Source of the DNA: Cunninghamia lanceolata
Taxonomy: Eukaryota > Streptophyta > Pinopsida > Cupressales > Cupressaceae
Length of the DNA: 64,000 bases
Direction: 5' to 3'
Assembly: GCA_027924645.1 (NCBI GenBank)
Contig: BSBN01000242.1
Location: forward strand, 930,001-994,000
Shown here: one piece after another, positions 1 to 11,708 of the stretch
Layout of the letters: each line of letters starts with the position of its first letter
Numbering within the stretch: the first letter of the stretch is position 1
Translations under genes and position numbers: made by a program
The notes under the pieces: model-generated
What the model was told of the DNA's origin: nothing
Seen by the model: the letters and a program-made list of their open reading frames with translations, nothing else
Databases searched by the model: none

Positions 1-822
1 GCTTCATTTGCAGGGGTCACCATTGAGCTTCATTGTACGAAGTTAGTTTGTCGTGGAGGAGTTTTCAAGGAGATATCTTCAGTTTATTGCCACTATAATT
101 GCAGAGTGATATTGAAGACAATATTGCGGGTTGTAGACTGTATTTTCATGGTGTTTTGATAAACTTTGGGGCCCATAAACATGCTGTACCTGTCCCATAT
201 CAGGCCGTACCAAACAATAGGGTTTATAGTATGTTTTGGGCATTTCTTGGATTGTCTATTTTTTCCCAGCTTGGCGTTGAATAGTGCAGACATAACAGAG
301 TTTTTTGAGCAGAGTTTTGAGGCAGTTTCAAAGTGCATTTATTGTTGTTGCACCTTCAGCAGGGCCATACTAGGCTATACCAAGGTCGTGGTTTTTTTAG
401 AGGGCACCAAAACCTTTGTTGTTAGTGATTTCTTCAGCCTTCATTGTGGCATCTCAGCATGCTATACTATTGTATCTCTTCTCATGAATGTTAGAGTATA
501 TATTTGAAGGAGTTTGAACTCTTATATTTGCTGTAATATCAATTTCCAGTCATGTACTTCCGGGACAACGAAATGGGTATGTGAGATACTTCATGTTTCC
601 AACTTTCCTTCATATGGGTATTTGATAATATTGTTGTTTGATATATTTCCCGCATAAATAAGCATCTAGGTATCCCTATTTGTTGTTATTTTCGAATATA
701 TGTATATGCATGTTTTCTATGTCAAAATGCAAAAAAACCAAAACGCACCGGGTATTAGCTAAACCATAGAAAACCGGGAAAAAAACAAAAAAAATGATCT
801 CAAATAGGGGTGGGACATTACA
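1..822 (+). mobile_element. Element A, 5' LTR (3' part; start lies before the window)
   Basis: This is the last 822 bases of an LTR ending in GGTGGGACATTACA, directly before a tRNA primer site. It aligns along its whole length with 12336-13155, the matching part of the 3' LTR of the same element. By eye the two differ by about 5%, mostly transitions. Short open frames inside (for example at 93-338 and 166-507) recur in both LTRs and have no coding look. The LTR carries the GGCCGTACC motif (about 203-212). Confidence 0.93.
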
Positions 823-823
823 G

Positions 824-840
824 TGGTATCAGAGCTGGTT
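824..840 (+). other. Primer binding site of element A (tRNA-iMet type)
   Basis: TGGTATCAGAGCTGGTT starts two bases after the LTR end. It is the standard plant initiator-methionine tRNA complement used by many chromoviruses. The next bases (to about 856) are shared almost exactly with element C. Confidence 0.93.
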
Positions 841-956
841 TTCCTGCCAGCCTGTTAAATCTCTACACTTGTATGTAGTTGCATGTCAGTTGTGAGACTA
901 CCCATATACTTGCATGTCATTTTTCATGGCCGGATAGTGATTGCATATGAGTTTCT

Positions 957-2399
957 ATGAGAGGTAGTACCAGAGAGCAGAGATACCTTGAAAGATTAAG
1001 AAAGAAAGAAGCTGAACAGGAACAGTGGGAAGAGTGGCCTTCAGGGCTTGAGGAACAACAGGTAGTACTCTATAGTGAAGAAGAAACTGTTGCAGAAACC
1101 ATGGGTGATCGAGAAGGTAGGTCTAGTAGAGATCCTCACGATGAGGGAAGAGTTGATATGGCTAGTATGTTGCATGCATTGAATGATTTGGCTAGAGGGT
1201 AGCGTGACATGTTTGATAGAATGGACCATTCACAGACTGAACTGACCCAAATCCTTGCCCATTTAGTACCTGGTAATAACGGGAACAATGATAATAATAA
1301 TGGTGGAGTTGATTAGAATGCCAGAGGGAATAATGGTAATCATAATAATAATGCAAACAATAGCAATAATGGAGAGCACTTGGTTAACAATCGGGTTACT
1401 CAGCAGCATACCTTTGTTGGATCAGCTAGCACGAGGCCTCTAATGCCTCAGTTTATTTAGGAAAACAACCCATCGGAGGAGGTTCACGAGCCTACTGAAC
1501 AGGTTTGACATGCTCAGTATTGGAGAGATTGGAGAGTTATGGATGTAGGGTTCTGGGCAGATATGCCTTTTCAGGCTTACTTGACTTTTAGGGAACGGAG
1601 TAGACCTCAGGGAGAAGGAGTGAGGCAACAAAATTAGGATCTGCAGAAGAAGAAAGGAAAAATGTCCATTCCCTATTATGACGGCTTGGGTAAAACTTCA
1701 GCCAGAGCATGGGTTCAGAAAGTAGATACTTATTTACGACTTAATCCTATGACTGAGCCGGATGCCATTGAGTATGCTACATTGCATTTTGCTGGGAGTG
1801 CACATGAATGGTGGTACCATGGTCTAGTCACATTAGGCCACAATCAAATTGTTTCTTATGCAGAGTTTACTGATAGGTTGATAGACAGATTTGACAAAGG
1901 GGACCCTGAGTTACATTTCAAGGAGCTAGCTCAGCTCAAACAGTTTGGAGGAGTAGATGCTTATATTTCTGATTTTAAGAGGTTGTCAGTCATGGTCACT
2001 GACATTTCGGAGTGGAGGCTCATTGTGCTGTTCATAGATGGATTATCTGAACCCTTGAGAGGATGGATTAAGGGGTTCGATCCACCTACACTTTAGGAGG
2101 CAATCAAGAAGGTCAAAGATATGGGATTCTCTTCCTACCGAAGCAAATTTCAGTCAAAGGGTTTCTTGCACAAGAAGGATAAGGATAAGAAGAGTTTGCC
2201 TCGTGACATAGTTCAACAGAATAAACCAGCTACAAGACTCAATGATGATGCTCTTAATGAGTACAGGAGGAAGAAATTGTGTCTTAAATGCAAAGGCCCA
2301 TGGGACTCAAATCATAAGTGCCCTATGAAGGGGCAAGCAAAGCAACTTGAATATATTTCAGTGGAAGACTCCCTCAGAGAAATCAGATCAGCACACTGA
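957..2399 (+). pseudogene. Element A gag (capsid/nucleocapsid), broken by stops
   Basis: The Gag polyprotein forms the virus-like particle. One frame runs through almost the whole stretch but is cut by several in-frame stops, for example near 1200, 1314, 1458 and 1506 and at 2094-2096. The first part is charged and Asn-rich. The retrotransposon gag domain lies at about 1662-2096, with the typical ARAWVQKVD and HEWWYHG segments and a RLIDRFDKGD segment. A nucleocapsid zinc knuckle follows at about 2275-2325 (CLKCKGPWDSNHKC, the chromovirus C-x2-C...H-x-C form). The start at 957 is only the first ATG after the leader. The frame must shift between about 2396 and 2429 to reach protease. It is clearly related to the gag regions of elements B and D in this window. 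Confidence 0.88.
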
Positions 2400-2428
2400 T
2401 TCAGAAGAGTGAAGAAGATAGCACAACA

Positions 2429-2728
2429 GTGGAGTCACAAGGTGAGCAGAACGAAGATAGACCTACAACACACCTCTCAGCTATTCAGAGAGAGGGATCT
2501 TTTAGGATACAGGGAGTTTTGGAGGGGCAGCGAGTCACCACACTTCTTGACACAGGGGCCACACATAATTTCATAGATGAGGGACTAGTGGCGAGAAGGG
2601 GACTCAAGACAGAAGAGTTCGAGGGATTCAAGGTTTAGGTAGCTGATGGATTCACCATAACTTGCAAATGGCGAATCCCTAACTTAACCATTAGGTTAAG
2701 TGACTATGAGTTTCAGGCTGAGTACTAT
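2429..2728 (+). pseudogene. Element A aspartic protease
   Basis: This is the retropepsin domain that would cut Gag-Pol. The active-site segment LLDTGATHNFI is intact at about 2545-2578, followed by the EEFEGFKV segment also seen in element B. A TAG stop at 2636-2638 breaks the frame, but homology continues (ITCKWRIPNLTIRLSDYEF) to the next domain. It lies in a different frame from gag. The product could not be made from this copy. Confidence 0.85.
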
Positions 2729-3870
2729 GTGGTAAGCATGGGTGATATGGATGTAGTTCTTGGCATGAAATGGCTTCATGCGATTGGAGAATTCTACCTG
2801 AACTTACGAACCATGGAGGTGAAGTTCGAGGTAGACGGCAGGAAGCATGTACTCAGGGGAATGTCAGATGGTGGACTTCGTGTGGTGTCACATAGGAGGA
2901 TGGAGAGACTGCTCAGACATGATCATGTTGAGTGGGAAGCCGAGTGTGTGATTATGCCTACAGCTACTGAGCAGCCCAAGCAGAGTTACCACCCGGATAT
3001 TCAGAAACTGATAACCAAGCACAGTAAGGTTTTCAATAGACCACCACCAAGGAGGCCTCCTGATCGAGGCATAGAGCATGTAATAGAACTGGAAGAAGGT
3101 GCCAAACCAGTCATCATAACTCCTTATAGGCACTCGAAAAGATTGAAAAATGAAATCGAGAAAACCATTAAGGAGCTTCTAGAGATTGGGCATATCTGAT
3201 CGAGCAAGAGCCCTTTTGCTTCTGTAGTAGTTCTAGTGAAGGACGGAACACTGAGAAGGTGCATAGATTATCGGGCTCTAAACAAGAAAACTATTAAGAA
3301 CATGTACCCCATCCCACGCATTGATGAGCTAACAGAGCTTGTTACTTCTCCAAGATTGATCTGAGATCGGGATATCATCAGCTACGGGTTAGAGAGGAGG
3401 ATGTGGAGAAGACAACCTTCCATTGTCATTATGGGCATTTCGAGTTCTTGGTTATGCCTTTTGGTCTAACCAACGCTCCAGCCACTTTCCAGTCCTATAT
3501 GAACAAGTTATTCAGGGAGCAATTGTGGAAGTTTGTCCTCATATTTTTTGATGACATTTTGATCTTTAGTAGGACTTGGGAGGAGCACCTCCAACACATT
3601 GAGGAGGTACTGAGTATCTTGGAGAGAGTCACTGTATGCCAAGGAATCAAAATGTGAATTTGGCATGACAGAGTTACTCTATTTAGGACACACCATCAGT
3701 GCAGAAGGAGTCAGAGTGGATCCGGAAAAGATCCAAGCCATTGTGGATTGGCCACCACCCACGAATCTCTCATAGCTCAAGGGATTCTTTGGTTTATGTG
3801 GGTTCTATCGCCGCTTCGTCAAAGGATTTTCATAGAGTGCAGCTCCATTGACAGATTTGACGAAGAAGGG
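2729..3870 (+). pseudogene. Element A reverse transcriptase
   Basis: This is the RNA-dependent DNA polymerase of a Ty3/gypsy element. The N-terminal connection (MGDMDVVLGMKWL, then YHPDIQKLITKHSKVF) leads into the RT fold. The segments [31 protein letters not shown] and [20 protein letters not shown] blocks are readable, and the catalytic FFDDIL lies at about 3547-3564. The frame is broken by a TGA at about 3197, by a deletion near 3335-3350 relative to element B, by a frameshift near 3655, and by TAG stops at 3773 and 3833 where element B has CAA or CAG. This copy is dead. Confidence 0.88.
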
Positions 3871-4330
3871 GGCATTTGTTTTGTCAAACGAGGCATAGAG
3901 GTGTTTTGACAGGTTCAAGCAGGTTATGAGTTCTTGCCTAGTTTTGGCTATACCGGATTTCACCAAGCCCTTCAAGCTTGAGTGTGATGTTTCAGAGGAA
4001 GGCATTGGAGTAGTACTGATGTAGGATAAGCACCCGATTGCTTTTGAGAGCAGAAAACTAAGGGGTGCAGAGAGAGGTTACAGCATATATGACAAGGAAA
4101 TGTTAGCTATAACGCATGCACTAGCAAAATTCAGACAGTATTTGGTGGGAGGCAAATTTGTGGTAAAGACAGATCATAACAGCCTTAAGCATTTCCTTAG
4201 TCAACGCGACCTCAATGATAGATAGCAGAAGTGGGTTAGCAAGTTGCAAGCCTACGACTTTGATATAGTTTATGTCAAAGGGAAGAGAAACATTATCACT
4301 GATGCACTTTCACGGAGACCTCACTTGTGC
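3871..4330 (+). pseudogene. Element A RNase H
   Basis: This is the RNase H domain that removes RNA from the RNA/DNA hybrid. Recognisable pieces are FKLECDVSEEGIGVVLM, IYDKEMLAITHALAKFRQYL, FVVKTDHNSLKHFL and, at the end, NIITDALSRRPHLC. In-frame TAG stops occur at 3896, near 4021 and at 4223, two of them at positions that are CAA in element B. It follows RT in the usual Ty3/gypsy order. Confidence 0.85.
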
Positions 4331-5435
4331 TCTTTGGAAGAGATCACAACTGATTGGAGAGAGTGGATTACAACTGAGTATGCTAAGGACAAGTGGGCTT
4401 CAGGCATTATTGATGGTATTATACAGGATGACAGGTATACGATGGTAAATGATCTAATCATTTACAAAGGGAGGATACTGTTGGCACTAGGATAAGCGAT
4501 GAAAAGAATTTTGAGAGTTTTTCATGATCTTCCTATGGCTGGTCACCCCGGATATTTCAAGACATACAGACAAATTAGGGAGAGGTTCACATGGAAAGGT
4601 CTCAAGACCGAGGTGTTGAAATATGTGAGGGAGTGTCCTTGTCAGCAGAACAAACATGAGCACTCCTTTCCAATTGGTTTGTTGCAGCCCTTGTCCATTC
4701 CTAATCAGAAGTGGGAATGCATTTCGATGGACTCTATCATTGGATTGCCCAAGGCCTAAGGTAAGGACTGTATATTTGTCGTGGTTGATAGGTTAACAAA
4801 GTTTGCACATTTCTTTGCAATTTCAGCCACATACACAGCAACACAAGTTGCTGATTTATTTTTCAGAGGGGTATTCAGGCTTCATGGGCTGGCACGAAGC
4901 ATAGTTAGTGACAGGGACAGCAAGTTCCTGAGACATTTTTGGCAGGAACTTTTTAGATTGAGTGGGATTGAACTCACTCCGAGCACTAGCTACCACCCAC
5001 AAATAAATGGGCAAACAAAGATTGTAAATAAATGGGTGGAGGGATACCTAAGGAATTACATTGCAGGGCAGCAGAAGGCATGGGTTAAGTGGTTACATTT
5101 GGGGGAATATTTCTACAACACCACATTCCACATGTCTATTCAGATGTCACCATTCATGGCATTATATGGGTATGAGGCACCAAATTTCCTTGATCTATTG
5201 TTTGGGCATAGTAGAGTGCCTAAGGCCAAGGACTTGCTCTAGGAAAGTCAGGATATCATGAGGTCCTTGAAAGAAAATATTCAGAAGGCTCAAAACCAGC
5301 AAAATCAGTATGCAAATTAGCACAAGGTTGAGTGCTCTTTTGAGGTTGGTGACATCGTCTATCTGATGTTACAGCCCTACAGACAGTCTACTCTCAAGAA
5401 GAGTGATGCTGAGAAACTTAAGCCACGATACTATG
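4331..5435 (+). pseudogene. Element A integrase, N-terminal and core part
   Basis: Integrase inserts the cDNA into the host chromosome. The HHCC zinc-binding region is at about 4520-4660, but the second Cys pair reads ECPCQQNK. One codon is missing compared with ECPICQQNK in element B, so the finger is probably broken. The catalytic core keeps Asp in MDSIIGLP and VSDRDSKF. The third acidic residue appears changed (QTKIVNKWVE against [10 protein letters not shown] in element B). Stops occur at about 4492, 4757, 5240 and 5318. The gene is interrupted at 5435/5436 by the family E solo LTR and resumes at 9224. Confidence 0.87.
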
Positions 5436-5588
5436 TGTTGTGACCAAATCACACATCGCCCCATTGCAAATGGGGACCCCCCCTTTTTTTTGAGTTTTGA
5501 TGCTTTGCATGAAGTTTTGATGATGTCTTAGAGCTATTTCATGATGAAGTCAGTGGTGTTTGAGTCTTGTAGTCCCTTGATGACCTGA

Positions 5589-6515
5589 TCCTGATGTTTG
5601 AGACCCTGAAAATGACTAAGTCTGGTATCCTGATCCTGAAGATCCTGAAAATTAGCTAAGTCTGAAATCTGGTGGATCCTCAAAAATCTAGAATCTGCAT
5701 GTTAAATCCAGTGGATCTGAGACCTATCTCAAACATCCTGAAAGGTATATTGAAAAATATTTAAAGTATAAGTTTAGATATACTTAAATATATTTTTCAA
5801 TATACCTTACCTCGGGCACTGTCAGTTCTGGGCGCGAAATTGCTCTAGGATCACCTCAAAACTCCGCCTAGAACTTAGGGCGCCTTTCATCATCTAGACA
5901 ACCTCAAGATTGCGCCTTGGGCAAGGAGAGATTAAAACCAAAGCGCCTTGATTGAAATTGATGTTGCGAAGCTTGAAACACTGCAAATTTGACAAGGAAG
6001 AGGCATTTAGGTCTAGGCGCCATTTCATGTTTTATTCAACCACAAAAGTGCGCCTAAGTTGAAGGCATGGAAATGAGCAATTAAAGCTAGGCGCCCTTCA
6101 TACATTAGATGAATAACTTCAAAATGGCCGCCTAAAGTTCAAGTAGTCTCACAAGGATGTAATCAAGTGCTGAAGAGCCTTAAAGACGTCAACAATGAGC
6201 AAATTCAAGTCTAGGCGCCTTCATGCATTGAATTACCTCATTTTGGCGCCTTTAGCATGAAGAGATGTTTAAACTAACTCAGAGTTGTGCCTTAGCATGA
6301 AAGAGCATGATATGTTTAAACTAACTCCTATCATGATGTTTGAGATCCTGAAATGACTAAGTTTGGTAGCTTGAAATCCTGAAACACTGAAAAATTGACT
6401 AAGTCTGAAATCTGGTGGATCCTCCAAATTCTATAATCTACATGTTAAATCCAGTGGATCTGAGACCTATCTCAAACATCCTGAAAGGTATATATATTTT
6501 TCAATATACCTTACC
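5589..6515 (+). repeat. Internal direct duplication in family E U3
   Basis: The stretch 5589-5815 recurs, shortened, at about 6331-6515. Both contain the same succession of CCTGAAA-, AAATCTGGTGGATCCTC- and GGATCTGAGACCTATCTC-type segments and both end at an ATATACCTTACCT sequence. The first copy holds a long hairpin, and the second has only one arm of it. Confidence 0.85.
5744..5806. repeat. Long AT-rich inverted repeat (hairpin) in family E U3
   Basis: GGTATATTGAAAAATATTTA reads into an almost perfect reverse complement ending CAATATACC, leaving a short loop near 5772-5779. The stem is about 26 bp with slight imperfections. The homologous place at about 6487-6510 retains only the right arm. 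Confidence 0.85.
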
Positions 6516-7335
6516 TTGGCGACTTACATTTCTAGGCGCGAATTTGCTCTAGTACTTAGGCGCAATTTTTCCACTTGCAGAGACCCCAAAAGTGCGCCTA
6601 GAGGACAATCAACCTTCAACCTCTCCTAGATAGGCGCCTTGATTCAAATTGACATAAAAGACCTTAAATATCCAAGAATTCGACAAAGGAGTGATCTAGG
6701 AACTTAGGCGCCCTTTTTCATGTTCAAATGACCATCAGATTGCGCCTTAGGTTGAAGTTGTATGGTTTTGGCACCTTGAAGCCTAAGTGAATCATTCTAG
6801 GCGCCTTAGGAATTAGAAATCATAACCATGGGCGCCTAAGGTAAGAAAGACCTAGAGTGATTTGGAGTATACCAAAACTGATTTTGGCGCCTAGCATGTA
6901 GGTGATGAGAATACCTCTTGAGAGATTGAATAAATGAACCTAGGTGCCTTGATTTGTCACTCATGCCTCTATAAGCACCTAGATTTCAATTACATCCAAG
7001 GACATCCAAAAGTTGGCGCCTAGGTGAGGGAGCCCCTTCTAAGACATTTATTACTACTTAAAGCATGAAAAATGACAAAAGGAAGTCCAAGTTGATTAAG
7101 GTGCCCATTTCTAGCTCCTCCATCTCAATTGGCACTTTAAAGAAAATCACTCAATTCATACTAAAAGGTTGGGCGCTACTTTCACCAAAATCACATCATT
7201 TTGGCGCCTTGGAAGAAAATTGTGTTGAAGGCATCTTTTGAATGAACATTATAAGGGAGATTGACTCCTTTAAACTATTGCAGTTGTCTGAAATCATTAA
7301 AGTGATGAATGTGGGACTAAATTGTATTAGGCGCT
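5828..7335. repeat. Dispersed GGCGCC / GTGCGCCT motif array
   Basis: About 25 copies of a core like TAGGCGCCTT or GTGCGCCTAA lie 30 to 100 bases apart in otherwise AT-rich DNA. Clear examples are near 6018, 6092, 6214, 6245, 6632, 6706, 6806, 6831, 6886, 7014 and 7203. GGCGCC is self-complementary, so the motif occurs on both strands. The segments between motifs differ from one another, so this is not a simple tandem satellite. Confidence 0.8.
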
Positions 7336-8371
7336 CTTTTGCTCTTCTTTTTACCTATATGTGCACCTAAACTTGAAAAAGGGTTATTTACATGTTTAAA
7401 GTGTTTCCTTTGTTATAAATTGATTGATATATTGTCTTGTCTTGTAGGAGCATCAACAAATCTAAGGATTTGTTCAAGGAGTCACCTTCAAGGAAGAAGC
7501 ATCATGTTAGCCACCTTGGAAGATCACTTCAAGATCATCATCAAGTTGCATCATTGAGAGAAGAAGTGTTGGTGAAGCCAAGGAATCATCTAAAGGATAA
7601 GCACCTGAGTCATCTTCAAGTTGCAGAAGGATCACACCTCAAGTCTCCTACATCAATAACATCATGTTAGATCACATCAAATTCAAGTGTACTTCATCAG
7701 ATAATCATGTTCAAAGCATTCATCCATCCAAGCTTCAAGTCAAGTTCTCCCAATCTTCAAGATTCATCAAGCTTCAAAGTCTCTTTGAGAGGTCATCTAC
7801 TCCACAAAGTGTTATCATCTACACTCCAAAAGGCTACTTCAAGATCATCTTACACTCTACTTCTGCTATCATCATCATCTACTCTATTACTTACTCTTTA
7901 AGAAGGAGCATCATCAAAGAAGATCATCATATCAACTTACCTACAAGAAGAAGAAAGAATCATGAAGTTAGTCAAGTGAAGCAATAAGTATTATACATCC
8001 AGTCTACAAGAAGAATGAACAAGGCAATATCTACAAGTTGTACTCCTAAACATCCAAGTTCAAGCAATCACATTGAATACATCACCACATTGATGATACA
8101 ATTTTCAAAGTATGCTGAGGTGGCATCTATGTGGCGAGTACACATCATTTTAAATGCATTAAATGTATCATTTAATAAAAGAAGTCAAAGGGATTCCTAT
8201 GTGGGGGATGTTTTAAATGATTTCGCCTTACCTTATCACATTGGAAAACGTGCCTTCATTGCCTCTCTCTTTTGTGCTAAAAATAGCAAATTGTTGTAAC
8301 TACCTCTGAGGTGGCACGTCTAGACCCTTGGCTATTGAATTAATCTCAGCCATTCATTGTAATTTGGGCTT

Positions 8372-8380
8372 CTATATAAA
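8372..8380 (+). promoter_or_regulatory. TATA box of family E LTR
   Basis: CTATATAAAGG, followed within 30 bases by GCC-rich start-like sequence, is a typical plant LTR promoter. It sets the LTR orientation as + and divides U3 from R-U5. Confidence 0.7.
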
Positions 8381-9223
8381 GGCCTTGTTGCCTCATTTGT
8401 AAGATATAGTTTTGTAGGAGTAGAATAGGAGAGACTCTCGAAAATTCTCTGAGAGGACTTGAAATTGTTGTAAATGTTTCTCAAGATTAATGCAAGGACA
8501 TTGGAGTTCACTTGGTGTTTAAGTCTTGTCTTGTGGAATCACATGGTTTCTTGTACTTTGATTGAATGAAGAGATGTTTCAAATAGATTAGAAGTAGATT
8601 AGAAGCTCTTTGTTGTAATGTATGTTGTATTGAATATTTGATCAACTCCTAGCTCATGCTTTTAACATTCATCATTGGTGAAGTGTTGTGTAAAGCTAGT
8701 CTGAGCTTAATTTGCATAAGTTCGATTATGGATGCTTGTTTGAGATGCGCCGTTCAATGGGTGCTTATATAAGTCTTCATGATTGGAAAACCATTCGCGT
8801 AACCTTAGGAGATTGCACCAACTTCGTGTAGTTATAAACATCCTTGGCAAAGTGGAGTTAGGTTTATCGAGGAGTTTGTCTGTTCAATACCTCATCATTG
8901 CTTCATTGACCTTAGATTAGTTTCCTAAACCTTTGCCCTTTTACATTTCTTTATCATTAAGACTTTGTGCACATGTCATCCACACTGAAGGAGAGATAAG
9001 CTGAATGAAAGAAGAAAGATCTGATGTAAGTCCCTTTGTGATTACTAGCAAAATCATACTTAGTCACTGAGCTATCTCTTACAAAATCATAGGAAAGGAA
9101 CCTTGGAGTCATCTTGTTTGATCACTTCGTTCAGCATTCGAGAGGCTTTGTTCAAGAGAGAGTGGGATACTCTAGTGTTTTACTCTATTGTTGACTTGTC
9201 TAAAAACAAACATCAACACTATG

Positions 9224-9518
9224 GTCCATTCAGAGTTTCTAAGAAGATCGGAGAAGTGGCTTATGAGTTGGAGTTATCGGCAGGGAGTAGAGTACATAAT
9301 GTTTTCCACGTGTCTCGCCTCAAAAAGGCATTAGGACATAATGTGACACCCTCGATGAAGCTTCCCCCTCTCGATGAAGAGGGCAAATTGATTCTTGTAC
9401 ATGAGGCTATCATTGATACTAGGGATCGTACTTTGCGGAAGAGGGTCATCAGGGAGTATTTGGTGAAGTGGAAAACTTGCTGGTAGAGGATGCTACATGG
9501 GAGAATGAGCAGATTTTG
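9224..9518 (+). pseudogene. Element A integrase C-terminus and chromodomain
   Basis: The stretch continues the integrase from 5435 after the family E insert. It reads YGPFRVSKKIGEVAYELEL, then VHNVFHVSRLKKALGH, then a chromodomain segment REYLVKWK...EDATWENEQ. Chromodomains steer these elements to marked chromatin and place A in the chromovirus branch of Ty3/gypsy. A TAG lies at 9484-9486 where the frame has slipped relative to element B. The segment is cut at 9518 by the next insertion. Confidence 0.88.
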
Positions 9519-11650
9519 TGTAAGATGCTACCCCAAATTTTTTTAAAATAATGGACAAGGATATGACAGTGTTAGCATCAATTGCATAAACCCAACTAAA
9601 TGCCTCACACTTTTTGATCACGCAGATCCCAAGATGGGCAAGGTGAGAGCATACAGTGATTTGGCTTACAATAAGCAATTATGCAATGAAGAAAGTACAA
9701 TTCATCCGCTGTGGCGGGCATCCACAAGATGTGGGAATTCACCACTTTTCAGTGGGTAAAGAACAAGGAAGGAAATATTACAATGCCATCCACTTGTTCA
9801 GTGGAAATACTCCACTCTTCAGTGGGTGATAGATAATAAAGAATGATGTTTTCTCCTCACTGGCGGTAATACCATCCAAGGGTTAATATGTGAGAAATAG
9901 ATAAAGAAAGATTATAATATTATCAGCTGTAAATGATAATCAAGATGACTATTGAAGCCTGATATCACTTTCCCAGTGATTATACTCACACAAGAACCTT
10001 GCAATAACAAAGTGAGTTATGCTGATCATCAATTCCAAGGTTGATATTCAAACATGGTTCTGCTGTAACTCAACCAATGTCAAATCAGAACTGCCCCTAC
10101 ATAATACGGTGGATTGTGATGAGAAGAGACACAGCATTTATCAGGTTCCATTTGTTTTTCCTATCATATCTAAGCATACTCAGCTATCATATCTAAGCAT
10201 ACTCAGCAAATATCTCTTGAAGATCAATGGACAAGACTGCAATAAAGATCACTAAACAGAAATAAGACTCTAGTGAAAACTGGTACGGCTGCTAATCAAT
10301 ATCCAAATCTGCCTACTCAGAGTTCTATGGATGACAAATAAAATCTGCTCCCATAAGATAGACATTTCAATGTATAAATGCCACTAAAATCAGACAATAC
10401 ATATTTCATAAAATCTTGCCCTTTCCTGAGCCGTACGGCCTTGGGAAAATGTACGGCTGCTTACCATAAATTATAGTCTACATTAAACATCACAAGATTA
10501 ACATGAAAGGGGTCGCCTTGGTCAAGCAAATACAATGCAAAAGGAATGACATCAAAAGGCATCTCCAATATTTTTATTTTTCAGATCTTCCAATTCTGCT
10601 GGTACGGCCATGAAGGAGTATGGACCAGCATGAAATAGTAAAAAGTATTAACATAACACAATCAAACTACTAACCATAACATCTACATTAGATTACAAAT
10701 GATAAACTATGATTCTCCATTCCAAAACTTATCAAAAGATCTCAATTCTAATCAGCTCCATGAAAGCTCAATGGCAAACTCTGTATGAGCTTGCTCCAAT
10801 CTCTTCTTCAGCACAATGGTGACTTTTGTATTGAAATCACACCCAACCTCAAAAGGGTTTTCGTCCTCAAGAGAAAATGGAAGAACACACAGGTTCAATT
10901 CGGCAGAGTAACAATATCAAAACCAAGCATAATCAAACAATGAGCCCATCTCCTCCTTTTATAACTTTTTGAGGGAAATAAAATATTATTTCCTTTATCC
11001 CTTCATATTTCTCCTCAAAAGTATAAAAAATAATTCATTATGTGTGCACAACTTGAAGTCACCTTTTTAATTAAAAGCTCCTTTTTAGCTCCAAAGACCC
11101 CTTTATCAAAATAAAGGAAATATTTGATTCACAAGGCCCCAATATGATGCATCCATGATTTAGAGCTCTTCATCCCTTTTCCAACGAGCTATAACACTTA
11201 AGTGTTAAATGAACATTTCCCAACCTTTTTAACTTAAGTGTAATAATTAATTGTTTAGCTCATTAAATTAGTTGATTTTATAGAAAATCCCAAATATCAT
11301 CAAATTGCAAAATTAAGCATACCAACATACTCCATGATGTTTGAGAAGATGAATGATGCCTTCTGGGTGACTTTCCAAAAATAGACGGCTTCTCCAAGAA
11401 TCTTGGAGAGCAACCCAGGAATCCGATCAAACATCAGAAAGCATCACTGTGAACCTGAACATTCACTGAGCTCATTACCATAGAAATTTAGGCCATTTCT
11501 AGAAGGAAACCCAACTAACTGTTCTGCAGACTGAACCAAGACCACTCCAAGAACATTGGAGTCCTTCCCAAACATGTTGGATAGCCTTTGAGAGACTAGG
11601 AACAAGCCTAATGCGCACAAAATTCTATGCGCCAAAAAAGGGACATTACA
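9519..11650 (-). mobile_element. Family F solo LTR, copy 1 (2132 bp)
   Basis: Read on the minus strand it runs from TGTAATGTCCC to GGTAGCATCTTACA. The target duplication is TTTTG (9514-9518 and 11651-11655). It is the same family, in the opposite orientation, as 21406-23583 and 41472-43546. It has a minus-strand TATA-like box at about 10956-10966, a GACGAAAACC box at about 10858-10868, GGCCGTAC motifs (10431-10450, about 10600) and the hairpin block near the U5 end (about 9705-9890). No internal coding region was seen. Confidence 0.92.
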
Positions 11651-11655
11651 TTTTG

Positions 11656-11708
11656 CAGCATCCCGAGTTGAAATTGCTTGTGGGCAAGCAATTCTGGGGA
11701 GGGCGGAC
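11656..11708 (+). other. Element A 3' end of pol and polypurine tract
   Basis: After the family F insert the last codons of pol resume, and the tract TGGGGAGGGCGGAC (about 11694-11708) abuts the 3' LTR. It is the expected plus-strand primer. Element C has a closely similar tract (GGGCGGAC), while element B has GGGCAGAC. Confidence 0.88.

Larger units (their letters stand above)
5436..9218 (+). mobile_element. Family E solo LTR, 3783 bp, inside element A integrase
   Basis: The insert begins TGTTGTGACC, ends ACATCAACA, and is flanked by the 5-bp target duplication CTATG (5431-5435 and 9219-9223). Integrase homology joins up exactly across it. No second LTR, primer site, polypurine tract or coding domain was seen inside, so it reads as one very long solo LTR rather than a small element. 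A good TATA box (8372-8380) puts about 2.9 kb in U3. The small frames at 7339-7987 lie in low-complexity U3 and are not credible genes. Its length suggests a Tat/Ogre-like origin, which is inference only. Confidence 0.9.

Noticed and set aside
166..507. 113-codon frame at the window start
   Set aside because: It is inside the 5' LTR of element A and is changed by indels in the 3' LTR copy at 12501-12843. Not a gene.
7339..7987. Three short overlapping frames inside the family E LTR
   Set aside because: Ser/His-rich, low-complexity translation, between U3 arrays and before the TATA box, with no domain. Chance frames.
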